From positions 19,152,370 to 19,216,369 of the forward strand of contig BROE01000022.1 in assembly GCA_036571765.1 (NCBI GenBank): DNA of 64,000 nucleotides, written 5' to 3'. This document shows, in pieces, positions 63,118 to 64,000 of this stretch (positions are counted from its first letter, which is position 1; every line of letters begins with the position of its first letter). A model generated the notes under the pieces. That model was not told the DNA's origin. It saw nothing but the letters and a program-made list of their open reading frames with translations, and did no database searches. This DNA is from Plecoglossus altivelis (Eukaryota; Chordata; Actinopteri; Osmeriformes; Plecoglossidae). Made by a program: the position numbers and the translations under genes.

Positions 63118-63124
63118 CTGGGAG

Positions 63125-63600
63125 GGAGAGGACAGGAGAAGGGGGAGGAGGAGGGGTGGAGGAGCAGGAGAGGTGAATAGGTGGAGCAGAGACAGGTGGG
63201 AGGGGGTAGCAGAAGAGAGAGAGGAGAGGTGGAGAGACGGAGAAGAGGTGGAGAGAAGAGGAGAGGTGGAGAGAAGAGGAGAGAGGGGTTAGGAGAGTGG
63301 GGGGAAAAGTCAAAAGACAAAGGAAGGTAATGAGGAGGCAGGGAGGGAGGGCAGGAGAGAAGGAGAGAGGGGAGGGAGGGCAGGAGAGAAGGAGAGAGGC
63401 AGGGAGGCAGGGCAGGAGAGAAGGAGAGAGGCAGGGAGGCAGGGCAGGAGATGAAGAGAGGGGAGGGAGGGCAGGAGAGAAGGAGAGAGGAGGCAGAGAG
63501 GGAGGGCAGGAGATGAGGAGAGAGGAGGCAGAGAGGGAGGGCAGGAGATGAGGAGAGAGGAGGCAGGGAGGGAGGGCAGGACAGAGGGAGGGGATGAGAA
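63125..63600. repeat. GGCAGGGAGGGAGGGCAGGAGAGA purine array
   Basis: About 475 bp of purine repeats starting at the exon 1 acceptor, with a 27-33-bp unit containing GGGCAGGAGAGAAGGAGAGA. Confidence 0.92.
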
Positions 63601-64000
63601 CAAAGTTGTGACAAGGGAGTAAGGAGGAACGAAACAGATGAAGTGAGAAAGGAGAGATGAGAAGTTAAAAGGTTAGATAAAAATAAATAATTCTAACACA
63701 TAACCACATTTTGCATCTAATTAAAAGCCTGACCATTTAACTACTTGCTTTAAGGTTCTATGAGATATTAGGTATGCCAATTCATGCTGTCAACCCCACC
63801 ATTCTAACTAGGATCATGTGAAAGCAATCTTACTGCCTCAGTAGATAAGCTAACATCTCACATGTGAGCGTGATATATACTTGCTGAAGGCGTGCATGCA
63901 CTCTGTAAACAAAGCCAGGCTTTCAAAACAGCAGACTCATGTCTACAAGAAACCAAACAGGAAGCACGTAGCTTGGATAAACCGATCTGACTTGGACGTC
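63601..64000. other. Unique intron at right edge
   Basis: AT-rich intronic sequence upstream of the first exon seen. No further tanc1 exon recognised here. Confidence 0.5.

Noticed and set aside
5667..63117. TANC2 as the identity of the main gene
   Set aside because: Domain order fits both paralogues, but the tail motifs (KPRPFMGIMDKTARF, KRSFIESNV), NAAWAMATSKPDILI and a short tail without the long Pro/Tyr-rich block recalled for TANC2 fit TANC1 better. An alignment would settle it.

Overview
The window is vertebrate nuclear DNA, most likely from a ray-finned (teleost) fish. It has a split gene with GT-AG introns, long CA/TG microsatellites, many minisatellites, and a decayed LINE reverse transcriptase of the type common in fish. 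The species cannot be named from the sequence. I see no bacterial operon, viral genome or CRISPR array.

One protein-coding gene dominates. It lies on the minus strand from 63117 (5'-most exon seen) down to the stop codon at 5667, and I read it as TANC1 (tetratricopeptide repeat, ankyrin repeat and coiled-coil containing 1). I placed 21 coding exons by hand. Every junction has a GT donor and AG acceptor, all reading phases agree, and the exons sum to 5133 nt: 1710 residues plus a stop. The protein order is a Ser/Thr-rich N-terminal part, a P-loop (STAND-type) NTPase with Walker A and Walker B, a helical region, about ten ankyrin repeats, three TPRs, an acidic stretch, a poly-Q run and a C-terminal PDZ ligand (ESNV). 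The start codon and roughly the first 150 residues lie beyond the right edge. TANC proteins are postsynaptic scaffolds, so this gene probably acts in dendritic spines.

Layout from left to right: 1-640 is a CpG-rich stretch of unknown origin. 640-5666 is 3' flank and 3' UTR with three coding-looking tandem arrays. 5667-12044 holds the TPR and last ankyrin exons. 12045-22249 is a 10 kb intron of satellite arrays, including a 3.3 kb 38/58-bp array and 1.6 kb of noisy CA-rich repeat. 22250-36855 holds the ankyrin, NTPase-associated and Walker B exons. 42457-46437 holds the Walker A exons, followed by a 10-N assembly gap with a false duplicate of one exon. 47-60 kb is an intron with many arrays and a LINE relic. 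60074-63117 holds the first two exons seen. The last 0.9 kb is intron.

The most unusual signal is a set of minisatellites that grew out of this gene's own 5' splice sites. At exon 9 the last 30 coding bases plus donor are repeated in 60-bp, in-frame units. At exon 18 the last 11 coding bases plus donor recur in 24-bp units, and a paralogous 24-bp array lies 32 kb away in another intron. At exon 4 a 25-bp array starts at the donor itself. Many other exons have CA/TG or purine arrays touching their splice sites. Two further points matter for users: the sequence beside the N gap is a false duplication, and several array edges show clustered small deletions that look like uncorrected long-read error.
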